Source: Phocaeicola dorei (GTDB lineage: Bacteria; Bacteroidota; Bacteroidia; Bacteroidales; Bacteroidaceae). From it: DNA of 64,000 nucleotides. Location: assembly GCF_013009555.1 (NCBI RefSeq), contig NZ_CP046176.1, positions 2,263,501-2,327,500 on the forward strand. Reading direction: 5' to 3'. Shown one piece after another: positions 61,960 to 64,000 of this stretch; position 1 is the first letter of the stretch; each line of letters opens with the position of its first letter. A model generated the notes under the pieces. That model made no database searches, was not told the DNA's origin, and worked only from the letters and a program-made list of their open reading frames with translations. The translations under genes and the position numbers were made by a program.

Positions 61960-63585
61960 ATGAATCGATTATTCTTTTTATCTCTTTTGTTTTTTCTAGG
62001 AAATACTTCTGAGTTCTTTGCTCAAACAGAACCTTTGTGGGATAATACGACAAAGAATAAACCGAGTCAGGAATTGCAAGAAGTTGAAATAATCTCATCA
62101 ACTGATTGCAAAATTCAGAAAGCTTTTGTATACAAAACGAAAAGTAAAATCCGCAAACCGTTAATAGTCAGTCTTCATACATGGAGTGGCGATTATACTC
62201 AAAAAGACCCACTGGTAAATGACGTAATGGCACGTGATTGGAATTATATCCATCCGGATTTTAGGGGAGCAAATAATAAACCGGAAGCGACATGTAGCAC
62301 ATTGGTACTGTCTGACATAGAAGATGCTATTGATTTTGCACTAAAACATACGAATGCGGATCCTCAAGAAGTCCATATAATTGGCGTTTCAGGAGGTGGA
62401 CTTGCGACTTTATACGCATATATGAATATTCAATATCCTGTTAAATCGTTTTCTGCCTGGGTTCCTATATCTGATATAGATGCCTGGTATTGGGAATCCG
62501 TAGGCCGAAAACAAAAATATGCCGATGATATTGTAAAATCCGTATCGGTTGATACTGTTTACAATCGGGAAGAGGCATTGCGACGTTCCCCATTGTGGCA
62601 AAAATTCCCGAAAGAAAAGCGCGAAAACTCTCAGTTCTATATTTACACCGGTATACATGATGGATACATAGGTTCTGTTCCTATTACCCACTCAATCAAT
62701 ATGTATAATCGCTTAGTAGGAGATTTGAAATACAATATTTCTAATCTTGATGATATTATGAAGAAAGCAAATTCGGATTCTGATCTAATTTCCGAAAAAA
62801 AAGTGATTGATTTAGTAACCAAACGGATGAACCCTTTACACAAAGTAAACAGTGTAATCTTTAACAGACCTGTGCATTTGACCCGTCAGTACCAAAATAT
62901 CCGGTTGACTGTATTTGAAGGAGGGCATGAACAAATACCACAAGCACTGGCATTGTTGCCTCATAGCTATATAGCATCAACGAAATATAATATCCTGACG
63001 ATTGGTGATTCAAATGGTCAAAATAAAGGCGGTTGGGTAGACCAATTGAAGATGATGATGCCCAATGCTCGTATTGTCAATAATTCACGTTCCGGACGAA
63101 CCATTGGCTTCGATAACCTTGGCAACAAAGAATTGAACGCATTGAGAAACATAGATGATTTCCTAAATGAAGCAAAACATAAAATCGGACAAGATAAATA
63201 TGATTATGTGATTGTCTGTCTGGGAACCAACGATGCCAAAAATGAATTTTCAGAAAAGCAGGATGAAGTAATTGCTAATTTTGAAAAACTTCTTCAGAAA
63301 ATCAAAACGCATCAATTAATCAAAAACTCTAATCCGAAGCTTATATTTATCACACCACCGCCTATGCGTTCTACTGACGTTGAATATAAATATCAGGGAG
63401 GAAACGAGCGTTTATCTTTGCTTGTTCCGGAATTGAAAAGGATTGCAAAACAAAAAAACTTCCAAGTAATAGATATTTATCATCCTCTACAGAAGATTTT
63501 TAATCACTATGCTCCTGATGGTGTACACATGGTTCCCTCCGGACAGAGAATCATTGCCGAAAAAGTTGTTGAAGAGATAAAATAA
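61960..63585 (+). CDS. Alpha/beta-hydrolase fused to an SGNH esterase
   Basis: A 541-residue secreted protein with two hydrolase domains. Signal peptide to about residue 22 (FFAQ). The first domain (about 40-335) is an S9-type alpha/beta-hydrolase with a complete triad: S144 in GVSGGG, D234 in GIHDGY and H323 in EGGHEQ. The second domain (about 343-541) is an SGNH/GDSL esterase with GDSN (S351), CLGTNDAKN and DGVH near the C-terminus. Deacetylation or demethylation of pectin is a reasonable role, with two different ester specificities in one chain. It begins 19 bp after the regulator gene and is probably partly co-transcribed with it. Confidence 0.88.
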   Translation: MNRLFFLSLLFFLGNTSEFFAQTEPLWDNTTKNKPSQELQEVEIISSTDCKIQKAFVYKTKSKIRKPLIVSLHTWSGDYTQKDPLVNDVMARDWNYIHPDFRGANNKPEATCSTLVLSDIEDAIDFALKHTNADPQEVHIIGVSGGGLATLYAYMNIQYPVKSFSAWVPISDIDAWYWESVGRKQKYADDIVKSVSVDTVYNREEALRRSPLWQKFPKEKRENSQFYIYTGIHDGYIGSVPITHSINMYNRLVGDLKYNISNLDDIMKKANSDSDLISEKKVIDLVTKRMNPLHKVNSVIFNRPVHLTRQYQNIRLTVFEGGHEQIPQALALLPHSYIASTKYNILTIGDSNGQNKGGWVDQLKMMMPNARIVNNSRSGRTIGFDNLGNKELNALRNIDDFLNEAKHKIGQDKYDYVIVCLGTNDAKNEFSEKQDEVIANFEKLLQKIKTHQLIKNSNPKLIFITPPPMRSTDVEYKYQGGNERLSLLVPELKRIAKQKNFQVIDIYHPLQKIFNHYAPDGVHMVPSGQRIIAEKVVEEIK

Positions 63586-63629
63586 TGAATTAAAAATCCT
63601 TGTAATGCTTTCTTTTTGATTGTTTTTTT

Positions 63630-63702
63630 TCTTTTTGACGAATTTGTTATCCATATTCGACAGATATATTCAACTGCTTTAAATACTACGGTTGTAATTT
63701 TG
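63630..63702 (+). promoter_or_regulatory. Promoter of the acetylesterase-like gene
   Basis: -7 box TAATTTTG at 63695-63702; GACGAATTTGTT at 63637-63648 ends 46 bp upstream of it, and GACAGATATATT at 63659-63670 ends 24 bp upstream. The 23-bp block 63630-63652 is identical to 57787-57809. Confidence 0.6.
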
Positions 63703-63733
63703 TATCTGAAACTTTAAATTAATAGTTTAGGAC

Positions 63734-64000
63734 ATGAAATATACATTTTTAATCCCTGCTACATTCTTGTTGTTAATATTGTCGGCATTCACTACAGTTG
63801 ACACCCAACCTATTACCATTTTTACCATTGGCGACTCGACAATGGCAGACTATAATACTCAAAATGGTTATCAGGGACGAGGATGGGCACAAATGTTACC
63901 CTGTTTCCTGACAGAAGCCAATGTAAAAATCGAAAATCATGCATCAAGCGGTCGAAGCACTTTAAGTTTTATCAATGAAGGGCGTTGGGATAAAGTCTTA
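63734..64000 (+). CDS. Rhamnogalacturonan acetylesterase-like protein, C-terminus beyond window
   Basis: The first 89 codons of an SGNH hydrolase, open to the right edge. A signal peptide (MKYTFLIPATFLLLILSAFT) precedes the block I motif IGDSTMADY with catalytic S35. GYQGRGWAQMLP and the block II region ENHASSGRSTLSFI follow. This arrangement is typical of CE12 rhamnogalacturonan acetylesterases, which remove acetyl groups from the RG-I backbone. The remaining catalytic residues are outside the window. It has its own promoter and a regulator motif upstream, and it fits the pectin theme of the locus. Confidence 0.85.
   Translation, partial: MKYTFLIPATFLLLILSAFTTVDTQPITIFTIGDSTMADYNTQNGYQGRGWAQMLPCFLTEANVKIENHASSGRSTLSFINEGRWDKVL

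Noticed and set aside
1..64000. CRISPR arrays
   Set aside because: No set of regularly spaced direct repeats of 20-40 bp and no cas gene was seen on either strand.

Overview
The window looks like a Bacteroidales gut commensal, most likely Bacteroides or Phocaeicola. The evidence is the SusC/SusD pair with a hybrid two-component regulator, Bacteroides-type -7 promoter boxes (TAnnTTTG), rteA/rteB-like and IntDOT-like mobile-element genes, and a tetrahydrofolate ligase and glycine decarboxylase of the usual Bacteroides lengths. Species is not resolved. No rRNA, tRNA or CRISPR array was seen.

Layout: (1) 1-12.4 kb is visibly more G+C-rich than most of the rest and reads as an integrative element with cargo. 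An AraC-type regulator at 8.0-8.9 kb is followed, all on the minus strand, by an AlkZ-related protein, two hexapeptide acetyltransferases, two C-GCAxxG-C-C cysteine proteins, a double-rhodanese lipoprotein, a TonB-dependent receptor, an aldo/keto reductase and an iron-type alcohol dehydrogenase that runs off the left edge. A C-terminal stub of an element-borne helicase/methylase, an iteron-like and hairpin-rich gap, two excisionase-like HTH proteins, a RhuM-like protein and a tyrosine recombinase form the right end of this element. (2) 12.8-34.5 kb is ordinary chromosome: a YeiH-type transporter, a three-gene Mks/MukFEB-like condensin operon, a second alcohol dehydrogenase, fhs, a vsr remnant, an S9 peptidase, the operon DUF3298 lipoprotein-rsmG-MBL hydrolase-gcvP, a copper P-type ATPase and a secreted protein of unknown function. 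(3) 34.7-43.1 kb is a second, apparently cut-down element: two tandem tyrosine recombinases, a trio of overlapping excisionase-like genes, a DHFR-like gene preceded by a highly structured candidate RNA, and rteB/rteA-like regulators without tetQ or transfer genes. A decayed IS982-family insertion sits at its right end. (4) 44.3-64 kb is a polysaccharide utilization locus with a pectin flavour: GH2, a DUF4978-type glycosidase, GH28, decayed uxaB/uxaC, SusD, SusC, a hybrid two-component regulator, a fused alpha/beta-hydrolase + SGNH esterase, and the start of a rhamnogalacturonan acetylesterase-like gene.

How the genes work together: in the utilization locus SusC/D would bind and import oligosaccharide, GH28/GH2/DUF4978 enzymes and the esterases would trim pectic glycans, and the regulator at 57.9-61.9 kb would sense a product and activate the promoters. 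A 12-bp motif related to GACGAATTTGTT recurs upstream of five transcription units here, at two preferred distances from their -7 boxes, and is a good operator candidate. The two uronate genes that would normally metabolise galacturonate are broken and fused by a deletion. In the left element the periplasmic cysteine protein, rhodanese lipoprotein and TonB receptor share one long transcription unit with two oxidoreductases. This points to an undescribed sulfur- or thiol-related uptake/redox function, but no substrate can be read from sequence.

All family assignments are from recognition of motifs and remembered family sequences; no database search was possible.
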